A DNA stretch of 64,000 bases from Labrenzia sp. R4_2 (GTDB lineage: Bacteria; Pseudomonadota; Alphaproteobacteria; Rhizobiales; Stappiaceae). The notes beneath the pieces were generated by a model, which ran no database searches, was not told the origin of the DNA, and was given only the letters and a program-made list of their open reading frames with translations. The DNA is taken from positions 1,116,001 to 1,180,000 of the forward strand of contig NZ_JAGHRJ010000002.1 of NCBI RefSeq assembly GCF_017743865.1. The letters are read 5' to 3'. Positions 1 to 8,518 of the stretch are shown here, one piece after another. The translations under genes were made by a program, and so were the position numbers. How positions within the stretch are numbered: position 1 is the stretch's first letter; every line of letters starts with the position of its first letter.

Positions 1-1
1 C

Positions 2-439
2 GGAGCCGGGATCACCGCATCCAAAGACGGACTCGACGGCGTCAGCTGGAACGTCGTTGGCCACACTTACACACCCAAGGTCCATAGCACCAACGCCTTC
101 ATCTGGCATGCCGTGGTGCCAGCGGACACGTTCGTACCGCCGCACATTCACCCGACCCAGGACGAATGGATCGTCATGCTGGAGGGGGAACTGGAGGTCG
201 AAATGGGTGGCAACGTCCATAAGGCAGGTCCAGGCGACACGGTGCGCATGCCCATGGGCGAAGCCCACGGTATCTTCAATCGGTCCGGCAAGACCGCGAC
301 CTGCGTCTTCGGCGTCGCGCCAGCGCGAAAGCTCTTCGATTTGTTTGGGGCCTTGAACGGTGTCACGGATCCGGAAGAACTCGTCCGGCTGTCTGCCATG
401 CACGAAGTCGATTTCCTGCCTCCGCCTGATCAGGCCTGA
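2..439 (+). CDS. Cupin-domain protein, 5' end outside window
   Basis: The reading frame is open from the window edge to the TGA at 437-439, so the start codon lies upstream. The last 108 residues form a small cupin barrel: HIHPTQDEWIVMLEGELEV is the first metal-binding cupin motif (His, His, Glu) and PGDTVRMPMGEAHGIFN is the second. The fold binds a divalent metal and is used by many enzymes and sugar- or flavonoid-binding proteins, so no substrate can be assigned. It ends 36 bp before the flavin monooxygenase on the same strand and may be co-transcribed with it. An internal ATG at position 113 is possible but would drop the first strand of the barrel, so I prefer a truncated longer protein. 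Confidence 0.8.
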   Translation, partial: GAGITASKDGLDGVSWNVVGHTYTPKVHSTNAFIWHAVVPADTFVPPHIHPTQDEWIVMLEGELEVEMGGNVHKAGPGDTVRMPMGEAHGIFNRSGKTATCVFGVAPARKLFDLFGALNGVTDPEELVRLSAMHEVDFLPPPDQA

Positions 440-452
440 TCAGGCCTGATCG
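425..452. repeat. 10-bp tandem repeat across the cupin stop codon
   Basis: The decamer CCTGATCAGG, itself a palindrome, occurs twice in tandem and is followed by a partial third copy. The cupin TGA falls inside the repeat, so adding or losing a unit by slippage would change the last residues or the distance to the next gene. Confidence 0.75.
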
Positions 453-475
453 CCGCACATTCTGGAGGGGAAGAC

Positions 476-1963
476 ATGACAAAACGGAAAACAGTCGCCG
501 TCATTGGTGGCGGCGTGAGCGGTCTTGCGGCTGCAAAAGCCTTCGATGAACGCGGTCATCGTGTTCTCGGGTTTGAACGAAGCCACGATTTCGGCGGCGT
601 TTGGGAACTGTCCAGGTCCTATCCGGATGTGCAGACCCAGTCGCCTAAGGATCTTTACCGGTTCACCGATTTGCCAATGCCGGACGACTATCCGGAATGG
701 CCGAAAGGTCCTCAGGTTCATGCCTATGTCCACGCCTATGCGAAGAAACACAATCTGGCGCGTTTGTTCCGGCTGAACACGACAGTTCTGTCGATGGACC
801 GGCGCACAGACGGGCAGTCCGGCTGGACGCTGACCCTGGCGGCGGCGGACAAGACCTGGACCCAGGATTTCGACTTTGTCGCTGTGTGCACGGGGCAGTT
901 CTCAGACAAAAACATCATCTCCCATCCGGGACAGGATGAGTTTGTCCAGACTGGCGGACAGGTCATGCACAGCTCTGACTACACCGACAGCAACTTAGCG
1001 GCCGGCAAAAACGTTGTCGTGCTGGGCGGTTCAAAATCAGCCACGGACATTGCGGTCAATGCGGCCAAGAATGGCGCTAAGTCCGTCACGCTTGTTTACC
1101 GCGAACCGGTATGGCGCGTGCCGTATTTCATCGGTGGCATCAACTTCAAGCGGCTGTTGTACATGCGGGCGCAGGAGCTGCAATTCAACGGCTGGAACCC
1201 ATCGATCACCGGCAAGATCCTGTCGGCGCTGTTCAAGCCGCTCATCTGGGCCAACTTCCGCGGATTGGAAATGATGCTCAAAACCCAGCTGAAGCTAAAG
1301 AAGTGGGACATGGTGCCGAAAGTCCCAATCGAGAACGACGCGTCCTGTTCCCTGCCGATCGTAACGCCCGGTCTGTTCGAAGGATTCGAAGCAGGAACCA
1401 TCAAACCGGTCCGGGGGACCATCGACCACTACGAGGACGGCCATGCTGTTTTGACCACCGGGGACCGGGTGCCTTGTGATGTTTCGGTTCTTGCTGTTGG
1501 CTGGAAATTGGGCGTGCCTTGTCTCGCCAAAGAGTATCAAGACAAACTGATCGAACCGGATGGTCAATACCGTGTCTATCGCCTGTCGGTGAACCCGGAT
1601 CTGCCCGACATGGGCTTTGTCGGTTTCAACTCCAGTTTCTGCACAATTCTGTCGGCGGAAATGATTGCAAACTGGCTGGTGCGCTTCGCAGACGGCCAGC
1701 TGGCAAATCAGCCAACTGATCAGGAGATGCGGCAAAACATCGACATGATGCTCGGTTGGCGGCGCAAGGAGCGGCCCGCCGCGCAGGTCTATGGCGGCCT
1801 GTGTTCGGCGCCCTTCCACTTCCGGCACTTCGATGAGCTGCTGGCGGATATGGGAGCAACCGTATCCAAACGGTCCAACCCGTTTGCCGAACAGTTCTCC
1901 TATCCAAATGCGGATGCTTATGGCGGGTATCTCGCCAGCACGCCGCAATATATGGCTGGGTAG
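476..1963 (+). CDS. Flavin-containing monooxygenase
   Basis: This 495-residue protein begins with an FAD-binding Rossmann motif (VIGGGVSGLAAA, residues 11-22). It has a second dinucleotide motif near residue 182 (VVVLGGSKSATDIA) for NADPH, and a CTG-type segment (FVAVCTGQFS) between them, as in class B flavoprotein monooxygenases. Such enzymes insert one oxygen into amines, sulfides or ketones; the substrate here is unknown. The start is supported by the GGAGGGG ribosome-binding site at 463-469. It follows the cupin gene by 36 bp, which suggests a shared transcript. The canonical FxGxxxHxxx(Y/F) motif is not exact, so it may belong to a divergent FMO/BVMO subgroup. Confidence 0.87.
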   Translation: MTKRKTVAVIGGGVSGLAAAKAFDERGHRVLGFERSHDFGGVWELSRSYPDVQTQSPKDLYRFTDLPMPDDYPEWPKGPQVHAYVHAYAKKHNLARLFRLNTTVLSMDRRTDGQSGWTLTLAAADKTWTQDFDFVAVCTGQFSDKNIISHPGQDEFVQTGGQVMHSSDYTDSNLAAGKNVVVLGGSKSATDIAVNAAKNGAKSVTLVYREPVWRVPYFIGGINFKRLLYMRAQELQFNGWNPSITGKILSALFKPLIWANFRGLEMMLKTQLKLKKWDMVPKVPIENDASCSLPIVTPGLFEGFEAGTIKPVRGTIDHYEDGHAVLTTGDRVPCDVSVLAVGWKLGVPCLAKEYQDKLIEPDGQYRVYRLSVNPDLPDMGFVGFNSSFCTILSAEMIANWLVRFADGQLANQPTDQEMRQNIDMMLGWRRKERPAAQVYGGLCSAPFHFRHFDELLADMGATVSKRSNPFAEQFSYPNADAYGGYLASTPQYMAG

Positions 1964-1975
1964 GGTGAAGGAATA

Positions 1976-2392
1976 ATGCCAGCCGGCCTATAAGCCGGGT
2001 TCTGTATGGCCCACGCCAATCCGAAGATCTGCGCGGACGTGACAGCCATTCATCTGGGACGCCTGTTGCCAGACGCCTCACGCAACCAACCCGGACAACT
2101 GGCCTGGAAACCGGCCTGGGCCTTGGATTGCTCCAGGGTCCGCGTTGTCCCTATTCGGTCTTGCTCCCGGTGGGGTTTACCGTGCCGCCGCTGTTACCAG
2201 AGGCGCGGTGGGCTCTTACCCCACCCTTTCACCCTTACCCCGGCAAAGCCGGAGCGGTTTGCTTTCTGTGGCACTTTCCCTAAGGTCGCCCTCGCCGGGC
2301 GTTACCCGGCACCGTGTCTCCATGGAGCCCGGACTTTCCTCCCCCGCGGCCTTTCGGCACTTGCGGCAGCGGCTGTCCGGCCGACTGGCGCT
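1976..2392 (-). ncRNA. rnpB: RNase P RNA, bacterial type A
   Basis: Read on the minus strand, the RNA has the universal 5' core GAGGAAAGTCCGGGCTC (near 2340) and the 3' core ACAGAACCCGGCTTATAGGCC (near 2000). It also has the conserved stretches AGGGAAAGTGCCACAGAAA and GGTAAACCCCACC between them. The ends were placed by the P1 helix, in which GCCAGTCGG (2389-2381) pairs with CCGGCTGGC (1986-1978). It is the catalytic RNA that trims the 5' leader from tRNA precursors. Any protein frame across this stretch is spurious. Confidence 0.97.
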
Positions 2393-2455
2393 CCGGGACT
2401 TAAGTTGCTTTTAAAACAAGGTCAAGCGAGCCGCCATGCAATCCCCGCTTCTCCA

Positions 2456-3184
2456 TCAAGCTGCTTTCAACATCTTGTAGGCAACGGACGGCAAGAAGCG
2501 GTGCAAGGTGTAAAGGACCGGAACCCGGCCCAGCCGGATTTCATCTTGTCCAGCCGACAGCCCTCGGACGATGGTTTGGGCAGCATCGAGAGCCGACAAC
2601 GCGGACTGTTCTCGTCCGGCAGCCATGCGCGTTCTCAGGAGATCCGGCACGATGTCGGTAACGCCGATGCCAGTTTTTTCGAGTTGGTACCGCAAGCTGC
2701 GGGCAAACGCTGACAGCCCGGCTTTTGTTGCGCAATAGACCGGTGTTGATTGCTTCGGCACCCGGCCCAGCGCAGATGTGACGAAAGCGATACGCGCCGA
2801 AGAGGCTTGTTTCAAAAGAGACAATAGATCCGACGTCAATTCGATTGGCGCTTGCAAGTTGATCGCCATTTCCGCCTCGATCAGCTCCGGCGATCCGCCG
2901 CCAATTGAAAAATCAACCGCCTGCTGGATACCGGCATTGTTGATCAAGAGGTCGATCGGCCGATCGAGGTCATAAATTCCTTCGACAAACCGGCGCCGGT
3001 CGCCCGGGTCTGTCAGATCAAGGCAAAAGGAGTGAACTTTGCCATAGTCTTCGGCGGCCCGAAGTGCACTTTCTGTCCGCCCGCAAATGATCACGCGATG
3101 TCCGGCATGCCCATAAAGACGGGTCAGCTGCGCCCCAAGACCAATGCCGCCGCCGGTAATCACGACTGTCTTTTCAGTACTCAT
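2456..3184 (-). CDS. SDR-family NAD(P)-dependent oxidoreductase
   Basis: The protein has 242 residues. It carries the short-chain dehydrogenase cofactor motif TGGGIGLG near the N-terminus, NNAG in the middle and the catalytic pair YCATK (Tyr and Lys), with the preceding Ser in FVTSALG. The length is normal for a classical SDR. An upstream in-frame start exists, but ATG at 3184 has AGGAG seven bases ahead, and the cofactor motif then begins at the usual position. It lies 71 bp downstream of the Crp/Fnr regulator on the same strand and is probably expressed with it. The sequence resembles DltE-like SDRs; the substrate is not predictable. Confidence 0.88.
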   Translation of the reverse strand: MSTEKTVVITGGGIGLGAQLTRLYGHAGHRVIICGRTESALRAAEDYGKVHSFCLDLTDPGDRRRFVEGIYDLDRPIDLLINNAGIQQAVDFSIGGGSPELIEAEMAINLQAPIELTSDLLSLLKQASSARIAFVTSALGRVPKQSTPVYCATKAGLSAFARSLRYQLEKTGIGVTDIVPDLLRTRMAAGREQSALSALDAAQTIVRGLSAGQDEIRLGRVPVLYTLHRFLPSVAYKMLKAA

Positions 3185-3245
3185 GTCTTTTGTCTCCTGA
3201 TCAAACTTTGACAGGAGCGATACCGATTTTGAGCGTGGCACTGCA

Positions 3246-3259
3246 TTAACCCGGGTTAA
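3246..3259. promoter_or_regulatory. 14-bp perfect palindrome at the Crp/Fnr gene stop
   Basis: TTAACCCGGGTTAA is fully self-complementary and includes the stop codon of the regulator. It sits 60 bp before the SDR start codon. It could be an operator for the SDR gene, but nothing ties it to a named regulator. Confidence 0.3.
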
Positions 3260-3855
3260 GAAGCGCGCTGCTTGCCGCGGCGGGCCCGAATGCGCGAAAG
3301 CGCGACCGGCGTAATCCCGAGATAGGAGGCAATATGATATTGCGGCAATCTGGAAGCAAGATCTGAAAAGTCGTCCAGAAATGCCTCATATCGCGCACCC
3401 GCATCCTGAAGAAGAAAAGACGCTTCCCGCTGCTCCTTCTTGAGCGCCAGCATGGCAACGGACCGGCTCAACAACCGTTCCCAATAGATATCGGCCTCAA
3501 CCTGCCGGCGTACAAACTCAATCGGCAAGGCAATTGTGACTGTGTCTTCCAACGCCTGTGTGAAAAACGGGCTCGGCACACCGGAAAGGAATGTCGAAAG
3601 GCTGGTTACCACGCTGCCCGCAGCGACGAAGTTCTTGTTGAACTCCTTGCCGTCATCAGTGAGGTAGAAAAAACGCACCAAGCCCGACTGGATGAAATAA
3701 AGGACGTCGGGCCTCTCTCCGGCAGAAAATAGAATATCGTCAGCCTCAAATCGCCGGACCACCGAAGCGTCCAAAGCTACGTCGGCACTTTCCTCCGGCA
3801 GACCACCGCTTTTCCGGAGCCACCCATTGAACATGGTTACTGGCGACTGGGTCAT
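3256..3855 (-). CDS. Crp/Fnr-family transcriptional regulator
   Basis: This 199-residue protein has an N-terminal cyclic-nucleotide-type beta barrel (FSAGERPDVLYFIQSGLVRFF; the usual cAMP Arg-Ser pair is absent) and a C-terminal helix-turn-helix (LPQYHIASYLGITPVALSRIRARR). There are no Fnr-type N-terminal cysteines, so it should not bind an iron-sulfur cluster. The ATG at 3855 is chosen over a TTG 60 bases upstream because it has an AGGA ahead of it. It precedes the SDR gene on the minus strand and is divergent from the AhpD-like gene at 4127. That arrangement suggests it regulates one or both. Confidence 0.85.
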   Translation of the reverse strand: MTQSPVTMFNGWLRKSGGLPEESADVALDASVVRRFEADDILFSAGERPDVLYFIQSGLVRFFYLTDDGKEFNKNFVAAGSVVTSLSTFLSGVPSPFFTQALEDTVTIALPIEFVRRQVEADIYWERLLSRSVAMLALKKEQREASFLLQDAGARYEAFLDDFSDLASRLPQYHIASYLGITPVALSRIRARRGKQRAS

Positions 3856-4062
3856 GTCTATCCTGTTTTCTCCCAACACGCGCCAACCAGATGGTGCTTC
3901 GAAGGGATTGATCAAACACCAAACAGCACGGATTTATGCGCCGCTATTTGGATGCATGTCCAGTCGCGCATTGCCCATCACGACCCCTCACCTTGCCAAC
4001 ACGTTTTCTTGACCTCCTCAGCAATCGGCTGAATACAGCCATTTCTGACTGAAAGTATATTT

Positions 4063-4091
4063 TTGACTATCGAGTACAAAATACCTATCTG
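4063..4091 (+). promoter_or_regulatory. Possible promoter for the AhpD-like gene
   Basis: TTGACT at 4063-4068 is a good -35 box. With a 17-bp spacer the -10 would be TATCTG (4086-4091), which is only a partial match. The surrounding 60 bp are AT-rich and lie in the divergent intergenic region. Confidence 0.3.
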
Positions 4092-4126
4092 TGGTCTGGC
4101 AATCGCGCCACTCGATGGAGAATTCA

Positions 4127-4696
4127 ATGACTGACTTTCAATTGCACACCAAGGAAACAGCCCCGGAAGGCGGCGCTGAACTTCTGGAAAGATCTGAAAA
4201 GGCATTTGGCCGGATCCCGGGCCTGCACGCAGTGATGTCTGAATCGCCGCAACACCTTGAAGCCTATCAAAAGCTTCATGAGCTGTTCCAGCAGACCAGT
4301 CTCTCAACAGTCGAACAAAACGTCGTCTGGTTGACCATCAACGTCGAGCACGAGTGCCACTACTGTGTTCCGGCTCACACTGGAATTGCTCACATGCAAA
4401 AGGTGCCGCAGGACGTAATTGATGCGCTGCGCGACAACACACCGCTGGCGGATCCGCGTCTGGAAGCCCTTCGCGACTTCACGCTGAAGGTTGTGCGTCA
4501 ACGCGGGCATGTCAGTGACGCCGATATTCAAACCTACCTTGATGCCGGCTTCACCAAACGCAATGTGCTCGATATCATTCTTGGGCTGGCCCAGAAGGTC
4601 ATGTCGAACTATGTCAATCACTTGGCAGAAACGCCAGTCGACAAGGTGTTCGAAAGATTTGCATGGACACCACCGGCCCGCGAAGCTGCAGAATAA
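4127..4696 (+). CDS. AhpD-like carboxymuconolactone decarboxylase-family protein
   Basis: The 189-residue protein contains the AhpD signature ECHYCVPAHTGIA, a redox CxxC followed by a histidine. This marks peroxidase-related members of the carboxymuconolactone decarboxylase superfamily. These proteins reduce peroxiredoxins or peroxides through the cysteine pair, and many remain uncharacterised. ATG 4127 has GGAG at 4117-4120, and an upstream alternative start has no such site. The gene is divergent from the Crp/Fnr regulator and is followed 52 bp later by a TetR regulator on the same strand, so it may be controlled by either. Confidence 0.86.
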   Translation: MTDFQLHTKETAPEGGAELLERSEKAFGRIPGLHAVMSESPQHLEAYQKLHELFQQTSLSTVEQNVVWLTINVEHECHYCVPAHTGIAHMQKVPQDVIDALRDNTPLADPRLEALRDFTLKVVRQRGHVSDADIQTYLDAGFTKRNVLDIILGLAQKVMSNYVNHLAETPVDKVFERFAWTPPAREAAE

Positions 4697-4748
4697 TCCC
4701 GTGCCCGGCCGGTATTCTGTCGGCCGGGCCGCAACCTGATGGTTGGGT

Positions 4749-5333
4749 ATGGCAGGAAGACCGAAGAGTTTTGATGAAGATGCCGCAATGAACGCGTTTG
4801 TCGACGTGTTCTGGACAAAGGGCTATGGCGGAACATCTGTAGACGACCTTCAGTCGGCTGTCGGCATCAAGCGCGGCAGTTTCTATGCGTCGTTCGGCAG
4901 CAAGGACGACGTCTTCCAAACCGTGATGGACCGATACTGGAGTGGTGTCACGGAACCGGGCCTGTCCAATCTGGAACCAGCAGCAACAGCGCTTGAGGGC
5001 GTTGCAAGTTTTTTGCGGCACGTCGGGCGTTTCATGTCGGAAAACCCGTTCCGCGGGTGTTTACTGCTGTCATCCGCAGGCACAAGTACGGCCAAGATTG
5101 AAGCGTCTGAAGCCGTTTCGGAGCGTATGGCACAGTTGGAAGCCCGGCTCACCGAACGCCTGCTTACCGATCCAGACCTCTCTTTGGACCGTGCCCGCGA
5201 ATTAGCGGCTTATATCCTGACCATCCTGCTTGGCCTCAATGCGATGGCGCGTACGGGACACGATGGCAGTTCGATCCAGTCTGCGGCCGAATGTGCCGCC
5301 CAGTCTCTGAATGCTTTGTCCCAGAAGCCTTGA
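4749..5333 (+). CDS. TetR/AcrR-family transcriptional regulator
   Basis: This 194-residue protein begins MAGRPKSFD, a typical TetR opening. The helix-turn-helix follows (GYGGTSVDDLQSAVGIKRGSFYASFGSKDDVF, about residues 28-59). The C-terminal half is a ligand-binding helical bundle with no recognisable specificity. ATG 4749 is chosen over a TTG at 4743. It follows the AhpD-like gene by 52 bp on the same strand and precedes atoDA by 128 bp. It could regulate its upstream partner or the CoA-transferase operon. Confidence 0.86.
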   Translation: MAGRPKSFDEDAAMNAFVDVFWTKGYGGTSVDDLQSAVGIKRGSFYASFGSKDDVFQTVMDRYWSGVTEPGLSNLEPAATALEGVASFLRHVGRFMSENPFRGCLLLSSAGTSTAKIEASEAVSERMAQLEARLTERLLTDPDLSLDRARELAAYILTILLGLNAMARTGHDGSSIQSAAECAAQSLNALSQKP

Positions 5334-5461
5334 CCACTCCAAGCCCAGACTTGTCATATCATTCAGGCCAGTAGCGCTGGTGCGTCGCACAATCTTCATT
5401 TGCAAGGCCGGACGAAACCGGTAACCTTCGAGCAACCAAACAAGCTCGCGGGGACGCATTT

Positions 5462-6115
5462 ATGAAACATGCGGTCAAGGCGGCGGAAGCTGCCGAAATG
5501 ATACCGGACGGCTCTTCTTTGCTGATCGGCGGCTTTATGGGTGTCGGCACACCGCATCGGCTGATAGATGCACTGGTCGCACGCGGTGCCAAAGACATGA
5601 TCGTGATCGCCAACGACACGGCCATGCCGGGCAAAGGCATCGGCAAGCTGGTCACCTCCGGCTGTGTGTCCAAAGTGATCGCTTCGCATATCGGCCTCAA
5701 TCCTGAAACACAGCAGAAGATGATATCCGGAGAGATCGAGGTGGATCTCGTTCCTCAAGGCACGCTGGTGGAGCGGATCCGTGCTGCCGGTGTTGGACTT
5801 GGCGGTATTCTGACCCCCACCGGCATCGGAACATTGGTAGAAGACGGCAAGCAAACCGTTACGGTCAACGGCAAGGACTATCTCCTGGAAGAACCGCTTG
5901 GCGGGGATTTTGCGCTGATTGCCGCGCATCAGGCCGATTATGTCGGCAACCTCGAATATTCGCTGACCGCGCATAACTTCAACCCGATCATGGCGATGGC
6001 CGGTGCAACCGTGATTGCCGAACCTCAAACGATTGTCCCGGTCGGCGTCATCTCGCCGGATTCCGTCAAGACCCCGGGAATTCTGGTGGATCACCTGTTG
6101 GAGAGGGCTCACTGA
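5462..6115 (+). CDS. atoD: 3-oxoacid (acetoacetate) CoA-transferase, alpha subunit
   Basis: The 217-residue protein matches the AtoD/ScoA family through its length. It has the glycine-rich CoA-binding stretch GGFMGVGTPHRLIDAL near the N-terminus and the blocks IASHIGLNPETQ, VPQGTLVERIRAAG and GGILTPTGIGT. With AtoA it moves CoA from acetyl- or succinyl-CoA to acetoacetate or short fatty acids in the cytoplasm, so that ketone bodies or PHB breakdown products can be used. Its TGA overlaps the atoA ATG by one base (TGATG), so the two subunits are translationally coupled. The similarity to enteric AtoD favours acetoacetate, but the exact substrate is inferred. Confidence 0.93.
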   Translation: MKHAVKAAEAAEMIPDGSSLLIGGFMGVGTPHRLIDALVARGAKDMIVIANDTAMPGKGIGKLVTSGCVSKVIASHIGLNPETQQKMISGEIEVDLVPQGTLVERIRAAGVGLGGILTPTGIGTLVEDGKQTVTVNGKDYLLEEPLGGDFALIAAHQADYVGNLEYSLTAHNFNPIMAMAGATVIAEPQTIVPVGVISPDSVKTPGILVDHLLERAH

Positions 6116-6768
6116 TGGATGCCAAGGAAATCATCGCCCGCCGGGTTGCCCAGGAAATACAGCCGGACACGCTGGTCAATCTCGGGATCGGCCTGCCCTC
6201 AATGGTCGCCAACTATCTGCCGAAAGAAGTGCACGTCTTCTTCCAGGCGGAAAATGGTGTGATCGGGCTAGGAGCACGGCCACCGGAAGGTATGGAGGAT
6301 CCCGACCTCACAGATGCGGGCGGCGGGTTTGTGACCGCGGTTCCGGGCGCGGCGTCGATTGACAGTGCCATGAGTTTCGGCCTGATCCGCGGTGGCCATC
6401 TCGACACAACCGTGCTCGGCGGTCTTCAGGTCGATGAACGGGGTTTTCTCGCAAACTGGATGATCCCGGGCAAAATGGTGCCGGGCATGGGCGGCGCAAT
6501 GGACCTGGTCGCCGGTGCAAAGAACGTGATCGTTGCCATGGTTCATACCGCGAAGGGCAAACCGAAGATCCTTCACGAATGCCAGTTGCCTCTGACAGCC
6601 CAGCGCCGGGTCAGCCTGATCGTCACGGAAATGGCGGTGATTGAACCGACCGAAGAAGGACTTCTCCTAAAGGAAGTCGGGCCAGGTGCCAGCGTCGATG
6701 ATGTTATTTCGGCAACAGAAGCCAGCCTGATCATTCGGGGCGACGTGCCGCAAATGAAGCTCGCCTGA
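6115..6768 (+). CDS. atoA: 3-oxoacid (acetoacetate) CoA-transferase, beta subunit
   Basis: This 217-residue partner of AtoD has the family motif around the catalytic glutamate, QAENGVIGLG, where the usual form is SENG; the Glu that forms the glutamyl-CoA intermediate is retained. Further blocks are GGFVTAVPGAASIDSAMSF, GGHLDTTVLGGLQVD and PGKMVPGMGGAMDLV, all typical of class I CoA-transferases. It starts by one-base overlap with atoD and ends the two-gene operon. No thiolase or 3-hydroxybutyrate dehydrogenase is adjacent, so the acetoacetate pathway must be completed elsewhere. Confidence 0.93.
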   Translation: MDAKEIIARRVAQEIQPDTLVNLGIGLPSMVANYLPKEVHVFFQAENGVIGLGARPPEGMEDPDLTDAGGGFVTAVPGAASIDSAMSFGLIRGGHLDTTVLGGLQVDERGFLANWMIPGKMVPGMGGAMDLVAGAKNVIVAMVHTAKGKPKILHECQLPLTAQRRVSLIVTEMAVIEPTEEGLLLKEVGPGASVDDVISATEASLIIRGDVPQMKLA

Positions 6769-6888
6769 ACAACCAACAGCCGCCCTGGACGGCAACACGA
6801 CCAGACATCGGCGGCGTTGCAGTCCAGGTCAGGGTTATAGGTATATCTTCAGATGCGAGGCGGCTCGGAACACCCCTAAATTCGGGGC

Positions 6889-8499
6889 ATGATCCAATCC
6901 GTGATAACCGTCCTTGGCGGGCTCGGCCTGTTTCTTCTGGGCATGCACCTCATGACCCGGGGATTGCGGCAGCTCGCGGGAAACCGGCTCCGCCAGTACA
7001 TTCAAAACTCAACAAGTACGCCCGCAACCGGCGCCCTCTCCGGCGCACTGGCAACAGCCTTGTTGCAGTCTTCAAGTGCGACCACCGTCGCGACTGTTGG
7101 TTTCGTCAGTGCAGGGCTGATGACGTTTCCGCAGGCCCTTGGCGTCATCTTCGGGGCAAACATCGGCACCACGATTACGGGCTGGATGGTCGCCCTCCTC
7201 GGCTTCAAGCTCAAGATCGGCCTGCTCGCGCAGCCTTTGATCTTTTTCGGTGTTCTTTTGCAGCTTTTCGGCCGTGGCCGCTGGCAACCCTTCGGGTTGG
7301 CCATCGCCGGGTTTGGCCTGTTGTTCGTCGGTATCGATACATTGACCCAGGGCTTTTCCATTTTGGAGGGCCGGATCACTCCGGATGATTTTCCCGGCGA
7401 CACCTTTCTTGGACGCGTTCAACTGGTCCTGATCGGAGTGGTGATTACGCTCATCACCCAATCCTCAAGCGCAGGTGTTGCAACAGCACTGGCAGCCCTG
7501 ACGGTTGGAGCAATTTCCTTCCCGCAGGCTGCCGCCCTTGTCATTGGGATGGACGTTGGAACCACAGCGACCGCAGCGCTCGCAACCGTCGGCGGATCGG
7601 TCGCATCCCGCCGCACAGGATTTGCGCACGTCGTTTATAATCTGATGACCGGTTTGATCGCGTTTTGCCTCCTTGTTCCGCTTGGCTGGCTCTACGCGGC
7701 CGCCGGGCCGCACCTCGACCCCCAGATTGCGCTGGTCGGTTTCCATACAGTGTTTAATCTCATCGGTGTCTTGGCCGTCGTTGGCGTTACAAAGCACTTC
7801 GCGCGGTTGATCATCTGGCTGATACCGTCCAAGGGAGAAGACCCGGCCGAGCGGTTGGATGATCGCCTCTTAAAAGATCCGGAAGCTGCTTTGGATGCAG
7901 CGCGCGCAGCCGTGCAAGATCAGGCAAAACTACTTTTCGGCGCAGTCTCAGATGCGCTTGGGGCGGAGCCAAGGGAAATCCGGCCGGTTTCTATTGATGC
8001 ATTGGAACAGACGAACACATCCCTCCGGTCCTATTTGGATCGCATTAAGACCGGGCGGGAAGATCCTGCTGCCAATGCAGACCACATTCACCTTTTGCAC
8101 GCACTCGACCATATGGACCGGCTGACAGACCGGCTCCGCCAGAGCGACCGGATCGAGACGATCCGAACGACAGAGCACCTCTCCCGTTTCGGACATCAGC
8201 TTTCCGGCCTCTCGGGACGTTTCAATGACGCTAACGGGGACCCTGCCCTTCCCGCCGAATTTGATGCGCTTCGGCAGGCATTTCGAGAAGAACGCCGGCT
8301 CACCCGGAAAAACACCTTGAACCAGGCCGCCAACGATCAGATTGATCTGGAAGAGGCCATCGCCCGTGTCGACAGTATCCGCTGGCTACATCGTTCTACC
8401 TATCATTTATGGCGGATCTCGGTGCATCTCCTGGACGGAAGGAACGGCGAGGCTCCCAAGACCGAAGCGCGTCTGGAGATGGAGTTGGATAAAACCTGA
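6889..8499 (+). CDS. Na/Pi-cotransporter II-family protein
   Basis: The 536-residue protein has two inverted-repeat membrane halves, each with the family's QSSSA signature (LLQSSSATT near residue 60; ITQSSSAGV near 190). A cytosolic C-terminal helical region from about residue 320 resembles PhoU and ends in a charged tail. The family includes the NptA/YjbB phosphate transporters, which move phosphate with sodium. There is no pho-type neighbour. The gene stands alone on the plus strand and ends 19 bp from the convergent MocR gene. Start 6889 is the first ATG of the membrane segment; the ribosome-binding site is weak. Confidence 0.88.
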   Translation: MIQSVITVLGGLGLFLLGMHLMTRGLRQLAGNRLRQYIQNSTSTPATGALSGALATALLQSSSATTVATVGFVSAGLMTFPQALGVIFGANIGTTITGWMVALLGFKLKIGLLAQPLIFFGVLLQLFGRGRWQPFGLAIAGFGLLFVGIDTLTQGFSILEGRITPDDFPGDTFLGRVQLVLIGVVITLITQSSSAGVATALAALTVGAISFPQAAALVIGMDVGTTATAALATVGGSVASRRTGFAHVVYNLMTGLIAFCLLVPLGWLYAAAGPHLDPQIALVGFHTVFNLIGVLAVVGVTKHFARLIIWLIPSKGEDPAERLDDRLLKDPEAALDAARAAVQDQAKLLFGAVSDALGAEPREIRPVSIDALEQTNTSLRSYLDRIKTGREDPAANADHIHLLHALDHMDRLTDRLRQSDRIETIRTTEHLSRFGHQLSGLSGRFNDANGDPALPAEFDALRQAFREERRLTRKNTLNQAANDQIDLEEAIARVDSIRWLHRSTYHLWRISVHLLDGRNGEAPKTEARLEMELDKT

Positions 8500-8518
8500 C
8501 CACATATCCGATCCGGCT

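Noticed and set aside
2006..2713. A 235-codon plus-strand frame
   Set aside because: It runs across rnpB and the end of the SDR gene; its protein has no family sign and the RNA core is unmistakable.
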